NCBI RefSeq assembly: GCF_000284015.1
Contig: NC_016943.1
Span: 1,963,541 to 2,027,540, forward strand
DNA length: 64,000 nt
DNA from: Blastococcus saxobsidens DD2
Lineage (GTDB): Bacteria; Actinomycetota; Actinomycetes; Mycobacteriales; Geodermatophilaceae
Direction: 5' to 3'
Under the pieces are notes generated by a model. It ran no database searches and was not told where the DNA came from. It saw only the letters and a list, made by a program, of their open reading frames with translations. Position 1 is the stretch's first letter, and every line of letters begins with the position of its first letter. The translations under genes and the position numbers were made by a program. Below, one piece after another: positions 1 through 7,509 of the stretch.

Positions 1-9
1 GGAGTTGCA

Positions 10-972
10 GTGACCGGAGTCCTGGCCGTCGGCCCGGTGGCCGTCTTCGTGCTGGTGGGTGTCGTGGTTCTGGTGGTGCTAGCAGCCACTGCAGTCAGAC
101 GCAGGCAACTGGCGCCTGCAGTTGCCGATGCCCGGCGGTACGGCCTGTCCACCAACGGGCTCTCTGTGGCATTGGGGGGCGTCGCTGGCGTTGCCGTTGC
201 CCTGGGAGACCTCGCCGGCCGTCTCGGATCGGGCGTGTCGATTGCGCTGGCACCGCTGGTGTTCGGCGTCGTGCACACCGCGGTCCTGGGTGTGGGCGAG
301 AAGCTGTGGCCCCGTCCCCGTGGCGCGGTGCGAACTGCGGGTCTCACTCCGCGGCGCTTCCCGTCCAGTGTCCGGTGGCTGCGAACGATCTATGGCTCGG
401 TGGTGCTGGTGGTCGTGGCAACGTGCGCCGCCGGTTGGTCCACGGCCGGCGCCGATGGTCGCTCGTTCACCACCACCCCGCCATCGCCTCCTGGACTGGA
501 CGTGGTCGTTGGCCCCAGCACCACCGGCCCCTATCCCGGAGACGTTTTTGCGCTGCCCGCCCTCATCGGGACCGGCCTGCTCGTACTGCTCACCTGGCTG
601 ACCGTGCAGGCTGCGCTGAATCGGTCGGCGGTGCCCGCCGACGAAGCGAGCGAGCGGACACTGCGGGGAGCCTCCATCCACCGCGTGCTGCGCGGCTCCA
701 CCTCGGCCCTGCTGCTCCTGCTGGCTGGGCTGTGGTTCGTGGCAGGGGCGGCGCTCCACACTGCCGCCCAGGACACCTTGGTGGGCATCGAGGGGGCCAC
801 CTACGTCATCGAGGGCGGGCCCGGACTCGAGGTGATCGGCGTTGCGGCGATGATCGCCGGGGGATTCGCCGCTGTCGCCGCACTGGTGCTGCTGCTCCTG
901 CCCGCCCCGCGACTGCGGCCGGCACCTCCGGCCCCGCCGGCTGCCCAGACACCGTCACCGGTGGTGGTGTGA
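10..972 (+). CDS. Polytopic membrane protein coupled to a GntR regulator
   Basis: This 320-residue hydrophobic protein has about seven likely membrane segments (roughly residues 5-27, 50-70, 75-97, 128-145, 185-203, 232-253 and 273-297) and no catalytic domain that I recognise. It starts with GTG, with GGAG at 1-4 as ribosome binding site. Its promoter lies outside the window. Its TGA overlaps the GTG of the next gene (969), so the two are translationally coupled. YtrA-type GntR regulators are often encoded beside the membrane or transport proteins they control, which suggests an envelope or transport role. The Pro-rich tail (about 300-320) is probably disordered. The function is not established. 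Confidence 0.75.
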   Translation: MTGVLAVGPVAVFVLVGVVVLVVLAATAVRRRQLAPAVADARRYGLSTNGLSVALGGVAGVAVALGDLAGRLGSGVSIALAPLVFGVVHTAVLGVGEKLWPRPRGAVRTAGLTPRRFPSSVRWLRTIYGSVVLVVVATCAAGWSTAGADGRSFTTTPPSPPGLDVVVGPSTTGPYPGDVFALPALIGTGLLVLLTWLTVQAALNRSAVPADEASERTLRGASIHRVLRGSTSALLLLLAGLWFVAGAALHTAAQDTLVGIEGATYVIEGGPGLEVIGVAAMIAGGFAAVAALVLLLLPAPRLRPAPPAPPAAQTPSPVVV

Positions 973-1376
973 CCGCCACCGACCCGGCACCGCTGACCCT
1001 TCGGATCGATGTCACCTCGGCGGTACCGGTCTACGAACAGCTGCGCACCCAGGTCAGCGCCCTCGTCAGTGCGCGGCGCCTTGTCCGCGGCGACCGGCTG
1101 CCCGCAGCCCGCGCGCTTGCCGCCGATCTTGGCATCGCCGTGGGAACCGTGGCACGGGCCTACCGGGAACTGGAGACCGGCGGGTGGGTCACCTCCCGCC
1201 GCAGGACCGGCACCGTCATCGCCGGACCGATGCAGACGAACGACCCCGCACCCAGCGGCGCAACGGCCTCGGACCAGGTCGAACGCGCCGCCGATCACCT
1301 CGTGCGAATCGGCCGGGCCACCGGCCTCGATGACGACGCCCTGCTCACCGCGCTGCGTGGTGCTCTCCTGCGCTGA
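969..1376 (+). CDS. GntR family transcriptional regulator, YtrA-like
   Basis: A 135-residue DNA-binding protein. Residues about 13-86 form the GntR winged helix: PVYEQLRTQV is the first helix, DRLPAARALAADLGI the turn into the recognition helix, and GTVARAYRELE follows. The rest (about 87-135) is a short tail without the large effector domain of FadR or HutC types, which fits the YtrA subfamily. The GTG start at 969 overlaps the preceding TGA, giving a 4-nt GTGA junction. It probably controls its own operon in response to an envelope or small-molecule signal; that part is inference. Confidence 0.85.
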   Translation: MTATDPAPLTLRIDVTSAVPVYEQLRTQVSALVSARRLVRGDRLPAARALAADLGIAVGTVARAYRELETGGWVTSRRRTGTVIAGPMQTNDPAPSGATASDQVERAADHLVRIGRATGLDDDALLTALRGALLR

Positions 1377-1734
1377 CACACCGGACTACTGATCAGGTCG
1401 GCTCACTGAGCTCCGCCCATGACACCCACCGAAGGCACGTGGGATGCCGCACCTTCAGGTGACCGCAGCAGGAGCGGGAATGTCTGGGCAGCATGGGGCG
1501 CTCGGCGGGGGCTGCGTCCGGTCAGCTGCCAGGTGCGGGGGTAGGTTCCAGCGCTGCAGCTTGTGGTCAGTCTCGCCCTCGTCCTCCAACTCGTCGGGGC
1601 CGATCGCACGCATGCGTCAGAACAGCAAGACGGTCATGAATCGCTCGTGCCGAGTGTCGGTGAGTGGACGCAATGGAACAAGAACGGCTCTCGACGGGCC
1701 ACCGTCGCAAGAGACGGCCGAGGGACCTCGGTGG
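1377..1734. other. Intergenic region without a supported gene
   Basis: This stretch carries only short open frames with unnatural composition (runs of Arg, Ser and Cys). I see no ribosome binding site, tRNA or clear terminator. It ends at the first 27-bp palindromic repeat at 1735. Confidence 0.5.
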
Positions 1735-1765
1735 TGTCCCTGAGCGCGCCGGCCGTTCTGGGACA
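1735..1765. repeat. Palindromic repeat, copy 1 (divergent)
   Basis: Outer arms TGTCCC (1735-1740) and GGGACA (1760-1765) are intact, but the interior is longer (19 nt) and only partly like the other copies. It lies 15 bp beyond the stop of the minus-strand gene at 1780. Confidence 0.6.
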
Positions 1766-1779
1766 CCGGCGGAGGTTCC

Positions 1780-2235
1780 TCAAAGCACGTTCGGCAAGGT
1801 GCGAACCACGAAGTGCTCGTCTACGAGTCGCCCGTCGCTGTAGAGCCGTAACCGGTAGAGCCCTGAGCCGTCGCCCTGCATCAGCGTCACCTTCTTTCGT
1901 TCGAAGTCCGCCCGCGCCTCCTCGGATGTCAGCCACCACGACTCTGACGGAGGTGGGCGCAGTCGGTGCGGAATGCGGACTTCGACGTGATGTTGTCCGG
2001 TCATCGAAGGCGGACCGTGCTTGGCGATACCGCCGCCGAGGCCTTCCAGGCGAGCGAGCCTCGGCCTACCGACGACATAGGTAACGCGCCCACGCTTGTC
2101 TTGCCGAACGCCGAGCCAGTCGTAGTGACCACTCTCGATCTTGGCGTACAACACCTTGGGACTGGCACAGAACTCGATGACGCCGTAGAGCTGCTGGCCA
2201 GGTCTCTTGTCCTCGTAGGACCGTTCCGAAGGCAC
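1780..2235 (-). CDS. Hypothetical accessory protein
   Basis: A 151-residue soluble protein that I do not recognise. The GTG at 2235 begins VPSERSYEDKRPGQQ, and credible protein follows (QQLYGVIEFC, then several charged and aromatic stretches such as SWWLTSEEARADFERKK). The frame stays open upstream to 2550, but that extension is Pro/Arg/Ser-rich and crosses a palindromic repeat, so I do not accept it. The gene lies between repeats at 1735 and 2300 and looks like one unit of a small accessory array. Ribosome binding is weak, so the start is uncertain. Confidence 0.5.
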   Translation of the reverse strand: MPSERSYEDKRPGQQLYGVIEFCASPKVLYAKIESGHYDWLGVRQDKRGRVTYVVGRPRLARLEGLGGGIAKHGPPSMTGQHHVEVRIPHRLRPPPSESWWLTSEEARADFERKKVTLMQGDGSGLYRLRLYSDGRLVDEHFVVRTLPNVL

Positions 2236-2299
2236 GCGGGCGACTCTGCCGCAGGTGGGCTGATGGTGGGCGCGAACTGACTGGCACGCCGCCGAAAGG

Positions 2300-2326
2300 T
2301 GTCCCTGAGTGGGCCGCCCAGGGACA
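2300..2326. repeat. 27-bp palindromic repeat, copy 2
   Basis: Outer arms TGTCCC and GGGACA enclose the core AGTGGGCCGCC. The two halves are nearly perfect reverse complements around a central G. This copy lies between two divergent genes (starts 2235 minus and 2429 plus), unlike the others, which follow a stop codon. A further GGGACA occurs at 2339-2344. Confidence 0.8.
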
Positions 2327-2428
2327 CAAGGTGCCTTTGGGACATCCGTCGCCAGGGCCGTCCCCTGCCCGAGTGGAGTTCGCGTGCGGATGCGGTCGTC
2401 AGGGGGATCGGTCGCTAGCGTCGGCTGC

Positions 2429-2611
2429 ATGTCGCGGCCCGCTGGCACTACCAGGCGCTTCTGGCTGCTCCTCGTCCTCTGGTCCGCCGTTGGAGCCGTC
2501 ATCGGCACTGTGCTCGGGCAACTGCTTGGGCTGGCCGGAGTCGGGGTCATCGTTGTTCTGCTCGCGGTCGGCGGGCTCGTCCTCTACCGGCATCAGCGAG
2601 GACGTCGCTGA
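2429..2611 (+). CDS. Small two-span membrane protein
   Basis: A 60-residue protein: a basic start (MSRPAGTTRR), two hydrophobic spans (about residues 11-33 and 35-53) joined by a short Gly-containing turn, and a basic end (YRHQRGRR). This is typical of small bacterial inner-membrane proteins. The ATG at 2429 is the last start that keeps both spans; the upstream extension of the frame has poor composition. It lies between palindromic repeats at 2300 and 2615, the second only 3 bp after the stop. No family assigned. Confidence 0.55.
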   Translation: MSRPAGTTRRFWLLLVLWSAVGAVIGTVLGQLLGLAGVGVIVVLLAVGGLVLYRHQRGRR

Positions 2612-2614
2612 CTG

Positions 2615-2640
2615 TGTCCCTTAAGTGGGCCGCTTGGGGT
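2615..2640. repeat. Palindromic repeat, copy 3 (one arm degenerate)
   Basis: The TGTCCC arm and the core AGTGGGCCGCT are clear, with one extra base between them. The right arm has decayed to GGGGTC. It lies between two convergent genes, 3 bp after one stop and 17 bp beyond the other, so it could act as a bidirectional terminator. Confidence 0.7.
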
Positions 2641-2657
2641 CGAGCCAGGCCTCAGGC

Positions 2658-3416
2658 CTATGAGCCGAAGGTATCCCACTCTGGCCCCGCGAAGGGATCA
2701 ACGCCGGCTGGCAGGGTGCCGTTCAGGCGGACAAGGAGTCGAAGATGTGGATTCGTCTCTACTCCGTTAGCGACCTCCACGGCGGCCGCCATCTCTTTGA
2801 GGGCATGGATATAGCCAGTCAGCGGCCGAGGTACGTAGCCCAGCAAGAGGCCGCCAGTGTCGTGGACACCAACGGCGAAAGGATCTGCGGGATTGCTCGG
2901 CTCTGGGGCCAAGGTCAGCGGCTCGCCAGTTGACAGGCGAGCGATTCGCTCACTCGCTGCAGACCCTCGGTAGCGCACACCATGCGCCATGAACAGTGCG
3001 CGCGTCGCTCCACTAGCGTCAATAACTGGCATTGGGACAAGTTCGATGTTGTCTCCGCGCCGGTGACCTCCAGAGTGGGTCAACACCTCAAGAGGTGTGG
3101 CGTCCTCGCCGAGATTCAGCGTCCGGAGATACTCCAGGCGATCCGGGCGGCGGGGACTGATCACTCGTTCGGCAAACAGCGGGAACAGATACGGCCGTTC
3201 GTACACCCGCTGGGTCTCCGGGAAGCCCAGCAGAGATATGAACCCGTCAGCTTCGACGGCTCGGCGTAGGTAGGCGAAGGAGTAACGCTCCGGCGTTGCG
3301 GTCAGGACTCCCACGGCTTGGTAGTCACCGTCCGGTCGCCGGACGGTGACGATCAGGCGTCCCGTGTCCCTGGCCTCACCAGAGGTCTCCGCGTCGGGGA
3401 GCAGGACAGACGTCAC
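2658..3416 (-). CDS. HIRAN-domain partner of a HipA-like kinase
   Basis: A 252-residue protein with two parts. Residues about 20-100 have the look of a HipA N-terminal or couple_HipA-like module (YSFAYLRRAVEADGF, then LFPLFAERVISPRRPDRLEY). Residues about 146-240 form a HIRAN domain (GVRYRG, NPADPFAVGV, LLLGYVPRPL), a fold known to bind DNA ends in other proteins. The GTG at 3416 overlaps the TGA of the kinase gene by 4 nt, so the two are translationally coupled. Together they resemble a HipA toxin split into separate polypeptides, with the HIRAN domain perhaps supplying DNA or partner recognition. Roles as toxin or antitoxin are inferred. Confidence 0.75.
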   Translation of the reverse strand: MTSVLLPDAETSGEARDTGRLIVTVRRPDGDYQAVGVLTATPERYSFAYLRRAVEADGFISLLGFPETQRVYERPYLFPLFAERVISPRRPDRLEYLRTLNLGEDATPLEVLTHSGGHRRGDNIELVPMPVIDASGATRALFMAHGVRYRGSAASERIARLSTGEPLTLAPEPSNPADPFAVGVHDTGGLLLGYVPRPLTGYIHALKEMAAAVEVANGVETNPHLRLLVRLNGTLPAGVDPFAGPEWDTFGS

Positions 3417-4336
3417 GACCGGATCCTCTCTTGGTTGATGGCCAGCAGGTTTGACACGAACGTACGTGTCGCCGGTGACAAGTTCGGGACTGCGTCCACC
3501 AGAGCATGACACCGATCAGCGCTCACGCTCGCGATGCGGCTGGTCCAGTAAGCCCGTGCGGGTGAACCGGCCCGCTGCAGCGCCTCCCGGGCGAACGCCA
3601 CCAGGGGAGTTCTGCCCATGTCCTCGAAGCGGTGCGCGAAGCCACGTTCGCACCAACGACGGAGCTGGCCGTGAGCGACGAGCTGCCCCCGGTTCTGATC
3701 CATGAGCCCCGATCCGAGCGCAGACCCGTGGTCGAACGTCGGCGCCAGACGGAGCTCACCGGCGGGACCATGCAGAACGGCCCAGTTGTACTCATGTCGG
3801 TCCGTGTTGGCGATCCACGCGTCGAAGAGAAGTAAGCCGGCGAACACGTCGAAGGCCGGCCAGTCGGTGTACTCGGTATGCGGAGGACCGTGCGCGTCGG
3901 CTAGGACTCGCTGGATGTTGTCGAGGTTGTGCCCGATCCGGTTGGGCCTCTTGTCTGCGCTATCGCGCGGGCGGTAGTTCTCGTCTACGCCGCCGATAAG
4001 CACGCCGCCGCCGTGCATGGCCCACTCCCACGGGCGCAAGTCGCGCGACATCGAGCCGCGCTGCCCGTCGAGCACGGCGAACTCCACCTGTGCCGCGGGG
4101 ATGCCGACGAAGGCGGCGAGTTCGGCGCTGAGCTTCTCGGCCCAATCCTCACCTCGTCGATACATCCTGACTAGGTCGGGCTGGTCCTGAGGAGGCTTCA
4201 GCGTCTTCACCGTAGGCGGCTTGTAGAGCCACCTGGTGTGCTCGCTGCGCGGATCGGTAAGCCAGACCTTGGCTTCGTCACCGCCGGGCTCAAAATCCTC
4301 CCGTGTCCAGTCCTGGACGTCGAGCAGGGCGAACAC
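3413..4336 (-). CDS. HipA-like Ser/Thr kinase (HipA_C domain)
   Basis: A 307-residue kinase of the HipA/CtkA type. Visible elements are the ATP-binding Lys in WLYKP (K39), the Gly/Ser loop GSMSRDL (about 94-100), the catalytic motif NTDRHEYN (N177, D179, R180, H181, N184) and the metal-binding D202 in FDHG. These match the HipA signature, so it is probably active. HipA kinases phosphorylate targets such as glutamyl-tRNA synthetase and cause growth arrest; the target here is unknown. The start is GTG at 4336 with a poor ribosome binding site. No HipB-type HTH antitoxin is next to it; the only partner is the coupled HIRAN protein. The pair lies between palindromic repeats at 2615 and 4471. Confidence 0.85.
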   Translation of the reverse strand: MFALLDVQDWTREDFEPGGDEAKVWLTDPRSEHTRWLYKPPTVKTLKPPQDQPDLVRMYRRGEDWAEKLSAELAAFVGIPAAQVEFAVLDGQRGSMSRDLRPWEWAMHGGGVLIGGVDENYRPRDSADKRPNRIGHNLDNIQRVLADAHGPPHTEYTDWPAFDVFAGLLLFDAWIANTDRHEYNWAVLHGPAGELRLAPTFDHGSALGSGLMDQNRGQLVAHGQLRRWCERGFAHRFEDMGRTPLVAFAREALQRAGSPARAYWTSRIASVSADRCHALVDAVPNLSPATRTFVSNLLAINQERIRS

Positions 4337-4470
4337 GCCTGAGACCGTAGTGAAGACGGCGGACCAGCTGCCCTGCGGCGCGCTGTACGGCTTCCTGCAA
4401 TCATCGCGGGGTCTGACCGCGTAAGCATCGGCGCCTGCTGGTCACATCGCACGGGCGACCCGCGGCTGCC

Positions 4471-4497
4471 TGTCCCTTAACGGCCCACTACGGGACA
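4471..4497. repeat. 27-bp palindromic repeat, copy 4
   Basis: Arms TGTCCC and GGGACA flank the core in inverted orientation (CGGCCCACT). It lies 19 bp beyond the stop of the minus-strand gene at 4517. A degenerate second copy (CCCTGAGTGCCCTGGG) follows at about 4501-4516, reaching the stop codon. Confidence 0.8.
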
Positions 4498-4516
4498 GTC
4501 CCCTGAGTGCCCTGGG

Positions 4517-4966
4517 TCAGCGACCGGACGGGCTCCACCGAACAGCGACGGCGAGCATGCCGATAAAGGCGACCACCGCGACGCAGCCCAGCACGACTGA
4601 CACCGCAGAGAGCCAGTTCAGCGTTTCCGCCAAGTCGGGACGCCACGCGAGGATGGCGTTCGGAATGATCGCGGCTCCCCAGGTGGTCATCGCTACGTCG
4701 GACAACTGTCTCGCGCGGCCTACTGAGGGCTCGTCCTTTACATCAGGGTCGGACCATGCCCTTCGCAGGAACCCGAGACCAATCAGGGCGAACACGAAGG
4801 CGCTGAGTCCGAGAACGGCCACGATGGTTTCGAGCCCGGTAGCGATGGCCGCACCGACAAAGACCATCAAGAGCACCAACGCTGCCATGCACAAGATGAG
4901 GCCAGTCCGACGCCACGCGCGCAGCGTCGGCAGCCCAACTGGCGCGGGCCCTTGCGCGGCGCTCAT
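4517..4966 (-). CDS. Four-span membrane protein, unknown function
   Basis: A 149-residue protein with four likely membrane segments in two pairs (about residues 20-40, 43-63, 92-112 and 120-142) separated by a charged cytoplasmic loop (RRAWSDPDVKDEPSVGRAR). The ATG at 4966 has a good ribosome binding site (GGAAGG, 6 nt upstream), which decides the start over the longer frame to 5071. It lies between palindromic repeats at 4471 and 5078. No family recognised. Confidence 0.65.
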   Translation of the reverse strand: MSAAQGPAPVGLPTLRAWRRTGLILCMAALVLLMVFVGAAIATGLETIVAVLGLSAFVFALIGLGFLRRAWSDPDVKDEPSVGRARQLSDVAMTTWGAAIIPNAILAWRPDLAETLNWLSAVSVVLGCVAVVAFIGMLAVAVRWSPSGR

Positions 4967-5077
4967 GTCGCCACCTTCCTGCTCAGGGGAACCGAGGGCC
5001 GAATGTACGAGCCTCTGCCCGAGGGGCGTCCCGTTCGCCGGCCGGATCACCCGAACAGGGTTTCCTCCCAACTCGGG

Positions 5078-5104
5078 CGCCCCTTAGCGGCCCACTATGG
5101 GACA
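5078..5104. repeat. 27-bp palindromic repeat, copy 5
   Basis: The right arm GGGACA is intact and the core AGCGGCCCACT is the exact reverse complement of the core in copy 3. The left arm is degenerate (CGCCCC). It lies 35 bp beyond the stop of the minus-strand gene at 5140. Confidence 0.75.
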
Positions 5105-5139
5105 AGCGCGAAGCGTGAAGATCGGGATCGCCGCGCTTC

Positions 5140-5601
5140 CTACGAGCGGCCTCCTAGCCAGTGGCGCAATTCCGTCGCTCGCTGCTCCAACTGTCGCCGT
5201 TGGCCAGGCACAGGCAACGTATCGGTGGCGACCAGGGGCAGTTGGGTTCCGTCCTTGAGCAGGAGTTCGAGTCGCCGCCAGGACCCGATCCCACCTTGGC
5301 GTCGCAGGATCACCCGGTCGACGTCGGAGCGCTGAAGCCGTCGGGTCGTCAGACGGTTCCGCACTTCGAGCAAGCCCTCAGGGCGCGCCCGGACGCGAGT
5401 AAACGCGGCCGCGACCACGGATCCGAGTGCGCCAACAGCGAGGGCCATAAAGGCGATTGTGAGCAACAGCGGAAACGGGACGGTAGGGACAAGGAACATG
5501 AGGAGGACGGCTGCGACCACGACGACGCCGTAGAAGGCTCGAGTCAGAGGCGGTGAACGAAGCTCAGGAAAGACGTCTGAGGAGGCCACGGTGCAGATCA
5601 T
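5140..5601 (-). CDS. PH-domain membrane protein (bacterial PH6-like)
   Basis: A 153-residue protein with two membrane spans near the N-terminus (about residues 23-42 and 44-66) followed by a small beta-rich cytoplasmic domain (GLLEVRNRLTTRRLQRSDVD, LELLLKDGTQLPL) ending in WLGGRS. This is the layout of bacterial PH-domain proteins seen widely in actinobacteria. I chose the ATG at 5601; the frame is open to a TTG at 5679, and neither has a strong ribosome binding site. The function is unknown. It closes the repeat-separated accessory block. Confidence 0.55.
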   Translation of the reverse strand: MICTVASSDVFPELRSPPLTRAFYGVVVVAAVLLMFLVPTVPFPLLLTIAFMALAVGALGSVVAAAFTRVRARPEGLLEVRNRLTTRRLQRSDVDRVILRRQGGIGSWRRLELLLKDGTQLPLVATDTLPVPGQRRQLEQRATELRHWLGGRS

Positions 5602-5714
5602 GGTGCGCCGTGCGGTGGACGTGGCCTTGGCCTGCGCCAAAGCACCCACAAGTGTCTCTGAAGCCGCCTTCAGGGCCAAAGTTTGCCGCTCGCGGCACTA
5701 GCGGCGAGAGGGCC

Positions 5715-6560
5715 TCAGCTCTGAAAACTCAGCGGCACGTCGACCGCCACCCGCAGCGGCCGATCGGGCTCTCGGATGATGCGCACTGCGCAGGTGAGCG
5801 GGAACCCGGCGGCGTGAGCCGCGAGCAGCGGCGGCAGAACCTCCGCGGCGCTCTCCACCCGGCCGACAGCATCACCGTCGAGTGAGAGCACCCCGTCCGT
5901 GGACAGCACGCCCACTCGGCGATGCACGAACCGCTTCGCGCGGCTCGGCATGGCCGCGTCCCACCGTGCCGGCCCGAGGACGCTCACCCGCGACCCGGTG
6001 TGCGGTGGCAGGAACGGCGCATCCGGCCCGGCGGCCGCAGGTTGGGCCGGCTGCAGCAGGGCCAGCCCGAAGTTGCGGGCACCGTCGCCGTCCCTCGTCT
6101 CGTCCCCGCCGAACAGGTCGAAGCTCAGCACCCCGCCCCCGCCGACGATCGCGGCCCGGCAGGTGGCCGGGAGGCCCTGCTCCGTGAGAGCAGCCACCAC
6201 CGGCCGGTAGGCCTCCACCCTGCCCGCGGGCACCGACCCGGCCCGACGCCCGGCCAGGTACACCCCCACCGCCCCGGCGTAGTCGCCGCTCTCCACCACC
6301 GCCAGCTGCACCGTCACCAGGTCCGCAACAGGTGACTGCGACCGGAGCTGGCGGTCGGTGTCGGCTAGCAGCCCCTGATGGAAGGACGTGCCGGCCACCG
6401 GGCGCTGTGCGCCTGCCTCCGCCAGCGTGGGCACGGCCAGCCAGCTCGTCGGGACCGCAGGGGGCGCAGTGGGCGCCTCGGCGGCGAGGTCGTCCACCGC
6501 CCCCGCCTGCTCGCGGCCAACGCCCGGTGCGGGCTTACGGAACCGATCGAACACGCTCAT
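5715..6560 (-). CDS. HIRAN-like accessory protein of the mobile element
   Basis: A 281-residue soluble protein. The start at 6560 gives MSVFDRFRKP with GAGAG about 10 nt upstream. Residues about 1-55 are low-complexity Ala/Pro. Residues about 85-150 (VESGDYAGAVGVYL, AGSVPAGRVEAYRPVVAAL, LPATCRAAIVGG) resemble HIRAN-type or related modules of actinobacterial proteins where a predicted backbone is scanned by position (AEAYRPVLxxL, CRAxIVGG). The C-terminal half has no family I know. Its position beside the relaxase suggests it belongs to the mobile element. The HIRAN link is moderate, from pattern memory only. Confidence 0.6.
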   Translation of the reverse strand: MSVFDRFRKPAPGVGREQAGAVDDLAAEAPTAPPAVPTSWLAVPTLAEAGAQRPVAGTSFHQGLLADTDRQLRSQSPVADLVTVQLAVVESGDYAGAVGVYLAGRRAGSVPAGRVEAYRPVVAALTEQGLPATCRAAIVGGGGVLSFDLFGGDETRDGDGARNFGLALLQPAQPAAAGPDAPFLPPHTGSRVSVLGPARWDAAMPSRAKRFVHRRVGVLSTDGVLSLDGDAVGRVESAAEVLPPLLAAHAAGFPLTCAVRIIREPDRPLRVAVDVPLSFQS

Positions 6561-6705
6561 GCCGCCACTCTCGTGGACACCGTACGGACTCGCCGCCCCA
6601 CCGCACCCCGCGCGACCGCTCAGGTCCTGTGACAGTCGGCCTGCCGGCCCTGGGGACCGGCCGGCCAGCCGCGGCCCGACGCCAGGCATCGCGCGCCCGG
6701 GTCGG

Positions 6706-7104
6706 TCAGCCTGTCCCGGCCTCCCGCCAGCCGTGCCCGCAGTCGCACACATGGTGTTGCTCGGCGGCTTCCGCCTCGTGGTCCGGCGCGGCCACGCACA
6801 GGTGTCCCCGCCATGGCCTCACTTCGCACGGGGACTCCTGCACCGTCGCACCGCAGTAGACGGCACCCGCGGCCTCAGCCACCTGCCGCCACCGCTCCGC
6901 CGTGTGCAGCAGCCTGCTTGCGGTCCCCCGGGAAATCTCGGCGGCCTGCTGCCACTTCCCTGCGGCCTGTTTCCACGCCATCGCTTCCGCCCGCCACCGC
7001 ATGACGGTGCGCTGGGACCCGATCAGCGCGGCCGTTAGCGCCGCAGCAGCGGCGCCGGCCACCACGAAAGGCCAGCCACCCCGCCCCGGCCACCCCCCGT
7101 CCAC
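6706..7104 (-). CDS. Small membrane-anchored protein of the mobile element
   Basis: About 132 residues. A Gly/Trp-rich start (GTG at 7104) leads into one membrane span (FVVAGAAAAALTAALIG, about residues 13-29). A helical, possibly coiled-coil stretch follows (RWRAEAMAWKQAAGKWQQA), then a Cys/His-rich tail (CGATVQESPCEVRPWRGHLC, then HHVCDCGHGW) that could bind metal. No ribosome binding site is evident and the frame stays open to 7404, so the start is uncertain. It lies divergent from the relaxase gene and is probably part of the mobilizable element. Confidence 0.5.
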   Translation of the reverse strand: MDGGWPGRGGWPFVVAGAAAAALTAALIGSQRTVMRWRAEAMAWKQAAGKWQQAAEISRGTASRLLHTAERWRQVAEAAGAVYCGATVQESPCEVRPWRGHLCVAAPDHEAEAAEQHHVCDCGHGWREAGTG

Positions 7105-7509
7105 AGCGTGAACGTAGACGCCCCGGCATCCTCGACAGTCCCCCCGTCCCCCTGGGGCGCCCCGGCGATCACGGGGAGAGAGCAAATGTTCATTGCGGGG
7201 TCCAGGTCCAGGCGCCGAGCAGAAGAACGGCCTACGGGCAGGGCTGCAGAGTGTCCCTAAGCGCCTCATCAGCCACCAATAGCCGGGCGGACGAGATATG
7301 CATTGCAGCCAACAATTTCCATAAACGACAAGCGGAATGAGGCCTGCAACGACTGACCGCCCGGAACTTCTAAGATCTCCCGCGCATGCCCAAGGCTTCA
7401 CCAAGGAGCGGCACGCATGCTACCAATAGCGGTAGATCGGGCCTCGCTTCGCGGGGCCCATCGCCGTTTCTGGGGGTGACGTGTTGACCATTATTGGGTG
7501 GCGCTGAAT
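7105..7509. other. Intergenic region upstream of relaxase, candidate oriT
   Basis: About 400 bp without a supported gene, and with clearly lower GC between 7280 and 7370 and around 7480-7515 than its surroundings. ATATGCAT occurs at 7296-7303 and again at 7508-7515. A truncated palindrome-like TGTCCCTAAG lies at 7252-7261. In MobF elements oriT commonly lies upstream of the relaxase gene, so this is the best place for it; no nick site can be named. Confidence 0.35.

Noticed and set aside
1735-5104. CRISPR array from the repeated TGTCCC elements
   Set aside because: Spacing is irregular and gene-sized, orientation varies and there are no cas genes.
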